Source: Meridianimarinicoccus sp. MJW13
GTDB lineage: Bacteria > Pseudomonadota > Alphaproteobacteria > Rhodobacterales > Rhodobacteraceae
DNA length: 64,000 nt
Direction: 5' to 3'
Assembly (NCBI RefSeq): GCF_014901205.1
Contig: NZ_JACNMU010000001.1
Location: forward strand, 310,001-374,000
The notes under the pieces are model-generated. The model had not been told where the DNA came from. It ran no database searches and worked only from the letters and a program-made list of their open reading frames with translations. A program made the translations under genes and the position numbers. Numbering within the stretch: position 1 is the stretch's first letter; the number at the start of each line of letters is the position of its first letter. Positions 51,991 to 60,508 of this stretch are shown in pieces.

Positions 51991-54596
51991 GCCGGGTTCT
52001 CCTCTAGCCGGGCTGCACGCCCCCTTTGCAGGAAGACTACCCCGGCCAGCAGCAGCAGGGCCGGGATGAAGATCAACTCCTTCGGCAGTTGGCTTGCCGC
52101 GGCGCGGGCCGCCGCGACCACCACGGGCGTATCGCCGTAGAAGTCGAAACCACTCATGACGTCGGCGTAGGGCGTGCCGAAGAAGGGTTCTTCCAGAAGC
52201 ATCTGGTCGCCTTCGGGGGTCAGGACGATCCCGAGGGACTCCAGCCGCTCCACGCCCGGAACACCATCGCCTTCGACCGGCAGGACCAGAACCGTGGATT
52301 TCGGCTCTCCGGTCAGGAAGTCCGGTCCAGCAACCTCGATCCGGACCGAGTCGCCCACCGTTGCGCCATCCATCGCCATTTCCAGCTGTGCCGGCGGGAT
52401 GTCATCAAAGGCCGGCATCAGCCGATCCATGAAGAAGTCCGGGCGGAACAGGGCGAAGGCGATGAACACCAGCGCGACGCTTTCGTAGATCCGGTTCTTG
52501 GTCAGGAACCAGCCCATGGTGCCCGCCGTGAACACGAGTATGGCTATTGTCGCGATCACGAAGACCAATATCCCCTGGACCCACCCCACATCGATCAGCA
52601 GCAGGTCGGTGTTGAAGATGAACACGAAGGGCAGCGCGATGGTGCGCAGGCTGTAGAAGAAGGCGATGAAGCCGGTGCGAATGGCATCGCCCCCGGACAC
52701 GGCTGCGGCCGCGAAACTCGCCAGCCCCACAGGTGGCGTCACATCCGCCATGATCCCGAAGTAGAAGACGAAGAGGTGCACGGCGATCAGCGGTACGATC
52801 AGGCCCGATTGCGCGCCCAGTTCCACCACGACCCCTGCCATCAACGAGCTGACAACGATGTAGTTGGCGGTGGTCGGCAGGCCCATGCCCAGGATCAGCG
52901 AGAGGATGCCAACGAAGATCAGCATCAGCACCAGGTTGCCACCCGACACGAACTCGACAAGGTCGGCCATCACCTGCCCGATGCCGGTCAGGGTCACGGT
53001 GCCGACGATCACACCAGCGGTGGCGGTCGCAAGACCGATGCCGATCATGTTGCGGGCGCCGTCGATCATGCCCTGGATCAGGTCCACCACGCCGTTCAGG
53101 CCAGCACCGGCCACGTCACCGTTGCCCCGCATGATGGCCTTCAGCGGATGCTGGGTCAGCAGGATCACGAACAGCAGCGAGGTCGCCCAGAAGGCCGACA
53201 GGCCCGGCGATTTCTGTTCGATCATCAGGAAGTAGACCAGAACGATGATCGGCAGCAGGTAGTACAGGCCGGACTTGTAGATCTCGGCCACCACCGGCAG
53301 TTCGACCTGCTCGGCGTTGGGATCATCCGGCACCAGGTCGGGGCCTTGCGCAGCCAGGTACAGCAGCGCGAAGTAGGCCAGGCACACCATCGCCGCCAGG
53401 ATCCAGCCCGCGCCCTCGGGCACGGCGGCGGCGATCCAGCCGACCGGGTATTTGACCCCGTAGCAGATGGCCGCGAACCCGATGAAGAACAGGGCCATGC
53501 CCAGCACCGTGCGTCCGGTGGAGGTCACCTTGTTGCCCAGCGTCGGCATGTTGCGCTTCACCGCCTCAAGATGGACGATATAGACCAGCGCGATATAGCT
53601 GATCGCGGCCGGCAGGAAGGCGTGGGTGATGACCTCGACATAGGAAATGCCGACGTATTCCACCATCAGAAAGGCCGCGGCCCCCATGACCGGCGGCATG
53701 ATCTGGCCGTTGACCGACGAGGCCACCTCGACCGAACCCGCCTGTTCCGACGAAAAGCCCACCCGCTTCATCAGCGGAATGGTGAAAGTGCCGGTGGTAA
53801 CCACGTTGGCAATGGAAGAGCCCGAGATCAGGCCGGTGGCGGCCGAGCCGACCACGGCGGCCTTGGCCGGGCCGCCCTTCAGGTGGCCCAGGGCCCCGAA
53901 GGCCATCTTGATGAAATAGTTGCCCGCACCTGCCTTGTCCAGCAGCGCCCCGAACAACACGAAGAGGAACACGAATTTGGTCGAGACCCCGAGCGCGATG
54001 CCGAACACCCCTTCCGAGGTGATCCACATGTGGCTCATGGCCTTTTGCAGCGAGGCGCCCTTCCAGCGGATCACCTCCGGCACCCAGCCGGCAGATCCGA
54101 AGAACACATAGGCCAGGAAGATCGTCGCGATGATCGCCATCGCCGGTCCCAGCGCGCGGCGCGCGGCCTCGAACAACAGGATCAGGCCGATCAGGGCGAA
54201 CCATTTGTCCACGTTGTCGGCCAGACCGCCCGATTGCACGATCTTGGCATAGAAGAAGAACCCGTACAGCGACAGGAAGGCGCCGCCGACGGCGAACACC
54301 CAGTCCTGAATGGGAATATAGTGGCGCGGGCTGGACTTCAGGGCCGGATAGGCCATGAACGCCAGGAACATCGCGAAGGCCAGATGGATCTGGCGCGAGT
54401 TGTTGATGAGATCGCCGGGCAGGATGTAATTCGCCACGGGCGAAGCCAGAAGGACCTGGAAGATCGACCAGATCAGCGCGGTCAACGCCAGCATCGAGCC
54501 GACCCAGCCTACGGGGTTGCGGGCGCCGGAGTCGGACGAAGAGACGAGCTCCTGCAGTTCCTCTTCCGACAACGGACGATTAGACGAGTCACTCAT
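51987..54596 (-). CDS. TRAP transporter fused permease (TAXI family, 4TM/12TM)
   Basis: 869-residue fused DctQM-type protein. It has many membrane helices and a TRAP permease core beginning about residue 130, with GGPAKAAVVGSAATGLISGSS and ILGMGLPTTANYIVVSSLMAGVV as characteristic loops. A long periplasmic insert near residues 720-850 separates the last helices. It transports with a Na or H gradient using the TAXI binding protein upstream (54671). The substrate is unknown. AGGGGA precedes the ATG. Overlap with the Usp gene makes one operon. Confidence 0.92.
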   Translation of the reverse strand: MSDSSNRPLSEEELQELVSSSDSGARNPVGWVGSMLALTALIWSIFQVLLASPVANYILPGDLINNSRQIHLAFAMFLAFMAYPALKSSPRHYIPIQDWVFAVGGAFLSLYGFFFYAKIVQSGGLADNVDKWFALIGLILLFEAARRALGPAMAIIATIFLAYVFFGSAGWVPEVIRWKGASLQKAMSHMWITSEGVFGIALGVSTKFVFLFVLFGALLDKAGAGNYFIKMAFGALGHLKGGPAKAAVVGSAATGLISGSSIANVVTTGTFTIPLMKRVGFSSEQAGSVEVASSVNGQIMPPVMGAAAFLMVEYVGISYVEVITHAFLPAAISYIALVYIVHLEAVKRNMPTLGNKVTSTGRTVLGMALFFIGFAAICYGVKYPVGWIAAAVPEGAGWILAAMVCLAYFALLYLAAQGPDLVPDDPNAEQVELPVVAEIYKSGLYYLLPIIVLVYFLMIEQKSPGLSAFWATSLLFVILLTQHPLKAIMRGNGDVAGAGLNGVVDLIQGMIDGARNMIGIGLATATAGVIVGTVTLTGIGQVMADLVEFVSGGNLVLMLIFVGILSLILGMGLPTTANYIVVSSLMAGVVVELGAQSGLIVPLIAVHLFVFYFGIMADVTPPVGLASFAAAAVSGGDAIRTGFIAFFYSLRTIALPFVFIFNTDLLLIDVGWVQGILVFVIATIAILVFTAGTMGWFLTKNRIYESVALVFIAFALFRPDFFMDRLMPAFDDIPPAQLEMAMDGATVGDSVRIEVAGPDFLTGEPKSTVLVLPVEGDGVPGVERLESLGIVLTPEGDQMLLEEPFFGTPYADVMSGFDFYGDTPVVVAAARAAASQLPKELIFIPALLLLAGVVFLQRGRAARLEENPA

Positions 54597-54629
54597 GCTG
54601 CAATCCCCTGGCTTCTTCTGATGGAAGAG

Positions 54630-54653
54630 AACCGGGCACCGTGGCGCCCGGTT
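54630..54653 (-). terminator. Attenuator hairpin between TAXI binding protein and TRAP permease genes
   Basis: AACCGGGC (54630-54637) pairs with GCCCGGTT (54646-54653), 8 bp, 8-base loop, followed on the minus strand by CTCTTCC. Likely partial terminator or 3' stabiliser of the binding-protein mRNA. Confidence 0.55.
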
Positions 54654-54670
54654 TCAGGTTGGTCTGTCGA

Positions 54671-55639
54671 TTACTCGATCAGGCCCTGTTCCTTGTAGTA
54701 CTTCTCGGCGCCGGGATGCAGCGGAGCCGAAAGACCGTCCTTGACCATTTCTTCCTGCTTCAGGTTGGCAAAGGCCGGGTGCAGTTTCTTGAAGTCATCG
54801 AAGTTTTCGAAGACCGCCTTGACCAGCTGGTAGACAGTTTCGTCCGACACGGCCGTCGAGGTCACGAAGGTCGCACCAACACCGAAGGTTTCGGTGTCGT
54901 TGTCATTGCCGCGATACATGCCGCCGGGGATGGTGGCCTTGCGGAAATACGGGTTGTCGGCGACCAGCTTGTCGACCGACTCGCCGGTGACGTTCACCAG
55001 CGTGCTGTCGCAGGCGGTGGTGGCTTCCTGGATCGACCCGGAAGGGTGGCCCACGGTATAGACCATCGCGTCGATCTGGTTGTCGCACAGGGCGGCCGAT
55101 TGCTCGGCGGCTTTCAGCTCGGTGGCCAGAGCGTAATCACCCGTGGACTTGCCCATGGCATCCAGCAGCACCTCGATCGTGGCGCGCTGGCCCGACCCCG
55201 GGTTGCCGATGTTCACGCGCTTGCCGAAGAGCTCTTCGAAGTTGGTCACGCCGGTGTCAGAGCGGGCCACGACGGTGAAAGGTTCGGGGTGAACCGAGAA
55301 CACCGACCGCAGTTCGGGGAAGGCACCGGATTCGGCAAACTGCACTTCGCCGTTGTAGGCGTTGTACTGCACGTCCGACTGGGCGACGCCGAATTCCAGC
55401 TCGCCAGCCTTGATGGTGTTGATGTTGTAGACCGAGCCGCCGGTGGATTCGACCGAGCAGCGCAGCCCGTGATCCTTGCGGCCCTTGTTCACCAGACGGC
55501 AAATCGCGCCGCCGGTCGGGTAGTAGACGCCGGTCACACCGCCGGTGCCGATCGTGAAAAATTCCTGGGCTTGCGCCATCGGCGCGACAAGTGCGCCGGC
55601 AGCCACCGCGGCCGCGGCGAGTTTCGTCTTCATCAGCAT
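54671..55639 (-). CDS. TAXI-family TRAP solute-binding protein
   Basis: 322 residues with a signal peptide ([25 protein letters not shown], cleavage likely after AQA). The TAXI signature [25 protein letters not shown] follows at once (first 20 residues of the mature part). It captures an organic acid in the periplasm for the fused permease. The start at 55639 has GGGAG six bases upstream; ATG at 55633 is an alternative. First gene of the TAXI-TRAP-Usp operon. Confidence 0.92.
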   Translation of the reverse strand: MLMKTKLAAAAVAAGALVAPMAQAQEFFTIGTGGVTGVYYPTGGAICRLVNKGRKDHGLRCSVESTGGSVYNINTIKAGELEFGVAQSDVQYNAYNGEVQFAESGAFPELRSVFSVHPEPFTVVARSDTGVTNFEELFGKRVNIGNPGSGQRATIEVLLDAMGKSTGDYALATELKAAEQSAALCDNQIDAMVYTVGHPSGSIQEATTACDSTLVNVTGESVDKLVADNPYFRKATIPGGMYRGNDNDTETFGVGATFVTSTAVSDETVYQLVKAVFENFDDFKKLHPAFANLKQEEMVKDGLSAPLHPGAEKYYKEQGLIE

Positions 55640-55971
55640 CTTGATCTCCCTGATTGATGCGTATTTTCGACAGCCGCCTCCCGATTCCATCGGATATTTT
55701 TCAGCGGCCTGATGCCACCGACTCAAGCGGCTTCACGGGCGTGTGTCAACGGCTAGCGCGAAATCCGTGCCAGAATTCAGGGACATGGATGGGGCGACGC
55801 ATGATATTCGGCACCGAACTCGGGCCGCGACCCTCTGGAAAGGCGTCACTTTCCGCGTTTGTCACCAAGGTCTGGACACTGGCGGCACTGCCGTTGCGAA
55901 GCCAACGAACTGGACAAACAACAAGGCCGCGTTCACACAGATCCAGCAATCATGAAGAATGAGGGACACGC
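55640..55971. other. Intergenic region between TAXI gene and the 170-aa membrane protein gene
   Basis: 332 bases, divergent promoters. No gene, riboswitch or repeat recognised; open frames crossing it lack ribosome sites and biased codon use. Confidence 0.5.
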
Positions 55972-56484
55972 ATGGACGTACCAACCGGCCTTCTCGTGGC
56001 GCTGATGTTCGTAACCCTTCTGACCATGGGGTTTGGCAACATCCTGGCGGCCTTCGCACCGAAGATTCAAGCCAAGGAGCCCTTGTTCATCCACCCCCTG
56101 CACGGGCTTTGGTGGGCCATCCTTTGCCTGGTGATCCTTGGAACCTTCTGGCGCTGCGCGGCCATCTTCCTGGTCGAGAACTGGAGCTTCGTCGAATTTC
56201 TCTACATGATCCTCGGCGCCGCGTTCCTGTTTTTTGCCAGCACAAGCCTGCCCGGCAATGATCGCCCCGGCCTGTCAAAGCCGTTCCTTGCCAGCCTGGC
56301 GGCCTTTCATCTCTGGGGTCTGGGACTCGCGGTTCTGTTCGGCAGTCCGGGTTGGTTGCCGCTTCTGGTAACAGTCGGCCTGCTGGGATTGCTGGTATCC
56401 CTGTGGCGCAACCCGGATGCGCCCTATTTTCCACAGCTCAGCTACGCGGTGGCGGGCCTGACCATCCTCAGCCTGATCGTCTGA
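55972..56484 (+). CDS. Membrane protein of unknown function (170 aa)
   Basis: 170 residues beginning MDVPTGLLVALMFVTLLTMGFGNILAA. About five membrane helices: residues 6-27, 45-64, 72-92, 108-122, 125-144 and perhaps 154-170. No motif recognised. GAGGGA lies about six bases before the ATG, and a hairpin follows the stop. It stands alone between the TAXI and dipeptide transporter genes. Confidence 0.72.
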   Translation: MDVPTGLLVALMFVTLLTMGFGNILAAFAPKIQAKEPLFIHPLHGLWWAILCLVILGTFWRCAAIFLVENWSFVEFLYMILGAAFLFFASTSLPGNDRPGLSKPFLASLAAFHLWGLGLAVLFGSPGWLPLLVTVGLLGLLVSLWRNPDAPYFPQLSYAVAGLTILSLIV

Positions 56485-56499
56485 CCCCCGAAGCGGGGG
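56485..56499. terminator. Hairpin between convergent membrane protein gene and dppF-like gene
   Basis: CCCCCG-AAG-CGGGGG: 6-bp stem starting just after the plus-strand stop. No T run. Confidence 0.45.
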
Positions 56500-56504
56500 C
56501 GCAG

Positions 56505-57470
56505 CTATTCCGCCAGGTGGCAGGCAACGCGGGTGCCGTGCACCTGCCGCATCTCGGGCCGTTCGCGGGAACAGCGGTCCACCGCAATGGGGCAGCGCGG
56601 ATGGAAGGCGCAGCCTGACGGCGGGCTGATCGGATCGGGGATTTCGCCTTTGGGCGGCTCCACCTCCCGGCCAAACCCATCCATCTTCGGCGCAGCGGCA
56701 AACAGCATCTGCGTATAGGGATGGCGCGGCGTTTCGAACAGCGCGTCGGCAGCGGCTTCTTCCACAAGACGGCCCAGGTACAGCACGCCGATGCGGTCGG
56801 CCATATGTTGCACCACGGTCAGGTCATGGCTGATAAACAGATAGGTCAGACCGAATTCTTCCTGAAGATCGCTCATCAGGTTCAGCACCTGCGCCTGCAC
56901 CGACACGTCCAGCGCCGAGGTCGGCTCGTCGCAGACGATCATCCGCGGCTGCGAGGCCAGCGCGCGGGCAATGCAGATCCGCTGACGCTGTCCGCCCGAA
57001 AACTCATGCGGATACTTCGCGGCATCGGCGGCGTTCAGGCCGACCTGGTCCAACAGGCGTTCGGCCAGACCGTTGGCCTTGCCGCCGCGCGCGGTCACCG
57101 GTTCGTTGATGATGTCGCGCACCCGCCAGCGCGGGTTCAGGCTGGCAAAGGGATCCTGAAAGATCATCTGGATCTCGGACCGGGCGGCGTCGATCTTCTG
57201 CGCGTCGGTTTCCGAGGCCAGGTCGATGCCGTCGATCTCGACCGCCCCTTCGGACGGCGGCAACAGCCCCACGACCATCTTGCCGATGGTGGATTTGCCC
57301 GAGCCGCTTTCGCCCACCAGCGCATAGACCGTGCGTTCCTCGATCTCCAGGCTGACATCCGACACGGCGGTCAGCATGGCCTTCGGCAGCCGTTCGATCA
57401 GCCGGTTCAGCAGGGGTTTGGAGACGTCGAAAACCCGGCTCAGGCCGGAAATGCGGACCAGCGCGGTCAT
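56505..57470 (-). CDS. Dipeptide/oligopeptide ABC importer ATP-binding protein (DppF/OppF type)
   Basis: 321 residues. Walker [11 protein letters not shown]-loop FQDPFASLNPR, signature FSGGQRQRI, Walker [13 protein letters not shown], and the C-terminal OppF extension with CAFHPRCPIAVDRC (four-Cys-type region that binds Fe-S in some Dpp ATPases). It powers uptake with the DppD-type partner. AAGGAG precedes the start, which overlaps the dppD stop. Last gene of the operon. Confidence 0.92.
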   Translation of the reverse strand: MTALVRISGLSRVFDVSKPLLNRLIERLPKAMLTAVSDVSLEIEERTVYALVGESGSGKSTIGKMVVGLLPPSEGAVEIDGIDLASETDAQKIDAARSEIQMIFQDPFASLNPRWRVRDIINEPVTARGGKANGLAERLLDQVGLNAADAAKYPHEFSGGQRQRICIARALASQPRMIVCDEPTSALDVSVQAQVLNLMSDLQEEFGLTYLFISHDLTVVQHMADRIGVLYLGRLVEEAAADALFETPRHPYTQMLFAAAPKMDGFGREVEPPKGEIPDPISPPSGCAFHPRCPIAVDRCSRERPEMRQVHGTRVACHLAE

Positions 57471-58462
57471 GCGGACTCCTTGGCGGATGCGTCGATGGGA
57501 AACCAGCAGGCGGCGCGTCCGTCGCAGCTGTCGATATGCGGGCTGTCACCGGCGGCGCAGCGCGCGGCGGCGCGGGGACAACGGGGATGAAAGGCGCAGC
57601 CTTCAGGCAGCGCGCCCAGCCGCGGCATCGAGCCGGGGATCTGGTTCAGCCGCCGTTTGCCTTGCGACGCCAGCGGGGTCGAGGCCATCAGCCCCGCCGT
57701 ATAGGGATGGCGCGGCGCGGTCAGCACCTCGCGCACCGGACCGATCTCGGCCAGACGTCCGGCATACATCACCGCCACGCGGTCGGCGGCCTCGGCAATC
57801 ACGCCCATGTCATGGGTGACCAGCATCACCGCCGTGCCCCGTTCGCGGCACAGCCGCCGCAACAGCGCGATGATCTGGGCCTGCACCGAGACATCCAGCG
57901 CCGTGGTCGGCTCGTCGGCGATGACCAGCGTCGGCTCGGCACAGAGTGCCAGCGCGATCACCACCCGTTGCCGCATCCCGCCCGAGAACTCGTGCGGATA
58001 GCTGTCCACCCGTTCGGCGGCGGCGGGGATGCCCACCTCTTCCAGCGCGGCGATGGCGCGGCGGCGGGCCTCGGACTTGCCGACATTCAGATGCTCGATG
58101 ATGGTTTCGCTCAACTGGTCGCCGATGGGCAGCAGCGGGTTCAGCGATGTCAGCGGGTCCTGGAAGACCATGCCGACCTCGCGCCCGCGCTTGCGGCGCA
58201 TCTGGCTGCGCGACAGGTTGTCGATGCGGTTGCCGTTCAGCCAGACCTCGCCGCCGGCGATATGGGCGGGCGGCGACAGCAGGCCGATGACCGCATTGCC
58301 GGCCATGGATTTCCCGGCGCCGGATTCGCCGACCACGCCCAGGATCTCGCCCGGCTGGATGTCATAGCTGACCTGATCGACAGGCCGCAGGATGCCATGG
58401 CGGGTCGGGATCTCGACCACCAGCTTGCGGATCGACAGGGTGGGTTGCATGCTTTCACTCAT
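57467..58462 (-). CDS. Dipeptide/oligopeptide ABC importer ATP-binding protein (DppD/OppD type)
   Basis: 331 residues. Walker A GESGAGKSM, FQDPLTSLNPL, signature FSGGMRQRV, Walker [13 protein letters not shown], and C-terminal CAFHPRCPRAAARC. The unusual GKSM (Met in place of the usual Ser/Thr pair) is common in the DppD branch. The start overlaps downstream genes as ATGA; it follows dppC after one base. Confidence 0.92.
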   Translation of the reverse strand: MSESMQPTLSIRKLVVEIPTRHGILRPVDQVSYDIQPGEILGVVGESGAGKSMAGNAVIGLLSPPAHIAGGEVWLNGNRIDNLSRSQMRRKRGREVGMVFQDPLTSLNPLLPIGDQLSETIIEHLNVGKSEARRRAIAALEEVGIPAAAERVDSYPHEFSGGMRQRVVIALALCAEPTLVIADEPTTALDVSVQAQIIALLRRLCRERGTAVMLVTHDMGVIAEAADRVAVMYAGRLAEIGPVREVLTAPRHPYTAGLMASTPLASQGKRRLNQIPGSMPRLGALPEGCAFHPRCPRAAARCAAGDSPHIDSCDGRAACWFPIDASAKESA

Positions 58463-58463
58463 G

Positions 58464-59417
58464 TCACTTCAACCTCGGGTTCAGCGCATCGCGCAGCCAG
58501 TCGCCCAGCAGGTTCACCCCCAGCGCCAGCGCCAGCAGGATCACCGAGGGGAACAACAGGATCCACCATTCGCCCGAGAACAGGTAGCCCTGCCCGATGC
58601 GGATCAGCGTGCCCAGCGACGGTTGCGTGGGCGGCGCGCCGATGCCCAGGAAGCTGAGCGTTGCCTCGGCGATGATCGCCAGCGCCAGCGAGATGGTGGC
58701 GATGACCAGCACCGGCGACAGCACGTTGGGCAGGATGTGGCGCATCATGATCGCCGGGCCTGACCGTCCGATCAGCCGTGCCGCCTGCACGTATTCCTTG
58801 CTTTTCTCGACCATGGTGGCGCCGCGCACGACGCGGGCGAATTGCACCCAGTCGGACAGGCCAATGGCGAAGATCAGCACCCAGATCGCCATCTGGTCGC
58901 GATATTCCACCGGGGTGATGCCCTTGGCGATGCCGAAGATCAGCATTGCCACAAGGATCGCCGGAAAGGTCAGTTGCACATCGGCGATGCGCATGATGAC
59001 CGTGTCCACCCAGCCGCCCAGATAGCCGGCCAGCAGCCCCAGCGTGATGCCAAGGGTCATGGCGAACATCACCGCGGCAAACCCCACGAACAACGAGATC
59101 CGCAACCCGAACAGGATGGTCGAGAACACGTCGCGGCCCTGATCGTCGGTGCCCAGCCAGAATTCGTCGCCGGTGAAGGCGTTGGGTTCCATCGGCGGGG
59201 TGAAGCCGTTCATCAGGTTCAGCGAGGCCGGGTTGAACGGATCATGCGGCGCGATCAACGGCGCGAAGACCGCCGAAAGCACCAGCAGCAGTACCAGGCA
59301 CAACGAAATCACTGCCAGCGGCGCGTGGCGGAACGACCACGCAAGGTCGCTGTCCCAGGCCCGGCGCAGGGCGGATGGGCGGCGCGGCGCGGGCGTGCTT
59401 TGCGGTAGGTCCGACAT
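58464..59417 (-). CDS. Dipeptide/oligopeptide ABC importer permease (DppC type)
   Basis: 317 residues. N-terminal OppC extension, first helix (LAVISLCLVLLLVLSAVFAPLI), a DDQGRDVFSTILFGLRISL motif and the EAA loop YVQAARLIGRSGPAIMMRHILPNV. The start at 59417 (MSDLPQSTPAP) overlaps the dppB stop by one base and has GAGGGG upstream. Confidence 0.92.
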   Translation of the reverse strand: MSDLPQSTPAPRRPSALRRAWDSDLAWSFRHAPLAVISLCLVLLLVLSAVFAPLIAPHDPFNPASLNLMNGFTPPMEPNAFTGDEFWLGTDDQGRDVFSTILFGLRISLFVGFAAVMFAMTLGITLGLLAGYLGGWVDTVIMRIADVQLTFPAILVAMLIFGIAKGITPVEYRDQMAIWVLIFAIGLSDWVQFARVVRGATMVEKSKEYVQAARLIGRSGPAIMMRHILPNVLSPVLVIATISLALAIIAEATLSFLGIGAPPTQPSLGTLIRIGQGYLFSGEWWILLFPSVILLALALGVNLLGDWLRDALNPRLK

Positions 59418-60400
59418 CAGTGCCCCCTCTTGCTGGAATCGCTGCGCAGGCGCGGATCGATGGCCACATACAGCAGGTCGACGATCAGGTTGATGCCCAC
59501 GAACATCACCGAGATCAGCATCAGATAGGCCGCCATGACTGGGATATCGACGAACTGGATCGCGTTGATGAACAGCAGACCGACGCCGGGCCACTGGAAC
59601 ACCGTTTCGGTGATGATGGCGAAGGCGATGATCGAGCCCAGTTGCAAACCGGTCACCGTGATCACCGGCACCAGCGTGTTCTTCAGCGCGTGGCGAAAGT
59701 TGACCGAGCGTTCACGCAGGCCGCGGGCGCGGGCAAAGCGGATGTAGTCCTGCCGCAGCACCTCCAGCATTTCAGAGCGCACCAGCCGCATGATCAGCGT
59801 CATCTGGTAAAGACCAAGGGTGATGGACGGCAGGATCAGCGCCTTCAGCCCGCTGGTGGTCAGAAAACCGGTACTCCAGCCCCCGATCATCACCGTGTCC
59901 CCGCGCCCGAAACTGGGCAGCCAGCCCAGTTCGACCGAGAACAGATAGATCAGCAAGATGCCGATCAGGAAGGTTGGAAGCGAAACCCCGACCAGGGATA
60001 ATGTCATGACGGTGCTTGATAAGAGCCCGCCGCGCCGGATCGCGGTCAGCACCCCGAAGCCGATGCCGAAGGTGATGGCGAACAGGCCCGACACGGCGGC
60101 CAGTTCCAGCGTTGCGGGCGCGCGTTCCAGCAGAATGTCGGACACCGGGCGGCCCTGCCGGTAGGAGATACCGAAATTGCCTTCGGCGGCCTGGCTCATG
60201 AACTTCCAGTATTGCACCGGGAAGGGATCATCCAGCCCCAGCACATCGCGCAGCCGTTCGATATCGGCTTGCGTCCGCTCTTGCCCCAGCATGTTGTCGA
60301 TGGGATCGCCCACGAAGCGGAACATGGAAAACGCCACCAGTCCCACGACCAGAAGGACGAGGACCGATTGCAGCACACGACGGATGATATAGGCGAGCAT
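59417..60400 (-). CDS. Dipeptide/oligopeptide ABC importer permease (DppB type)
   Basis: 327 residues, six helices, with N-terminal MLAYIIRRVLQSVLVLLVVG and the EAA loop IRFARARGLRERSVNFRHALKNT. It pairs with the DppC-type permease to form the channel. GGGGGT lies upstream of the start. Two inverted repeats sit in the 108 bases between it and the binding-protein gene. Confidence 0.93.
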   Translation of the reverse strand: MLAYIIRRVLQSVLVLLVVGLVAFSMFRFVGDPIDNMLGQERTQADIERLRDVLGLDDPFPVQYWKFMSQAAEGNFGISYRQGRPVSDILLERAPATLELAAVSGLFAITFGIGFGVLTAIRRGGLLSSTVMTLSLVGVSLPTFLIGILLIYLFSVELGWLPSFGRGDTVMIGGWSTGFLTTSGLKALILPSITLGLYQMTLIMRLVRSEMLEVLRQDYIRFARARGLRERSVNFRHALKNTLVPVITVTGLQLGSIIAFAIITETVFQWPGVGLLFINAIQFVDIPVMAAYLMLISVMFVGINLIVDLLYVAIDPRLRSDSSKRGH

Positions 60401-60416
60401 CGCACCCCCAGAATGT

Positions 60417-60435
60417 GCGGATCACTTTGATCCGC
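60417..60435. promoter_or_regulatory. Perfect 8-bp inverted repeat upstream of the dppB-type gene
   Basis: GCGGATCA-CTT-TGATCCGC. It lies 17 bases before the dppB start. It could be an operator or an mRNA hairpin near the ribosome site. A second imperfect stem (about 9 bp with one wobble) lies just to its right, near 60440-60475. Confidence 0.5.
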
Positions 60436-60508
60436 GTATGCAGACCCGGTCAAGCTTTGCCCGGTCGGATCTGCCTTGTGTTGCCTTTGACGCAGCGTTG
60501 GTCGGCGC

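Noticed and set aside
52026-54698. 890-codon plus-strand frame opposite the TRAP permease
   Set aside because: Antisense shadow; His/Asp/Gln-rich translation with no domain.
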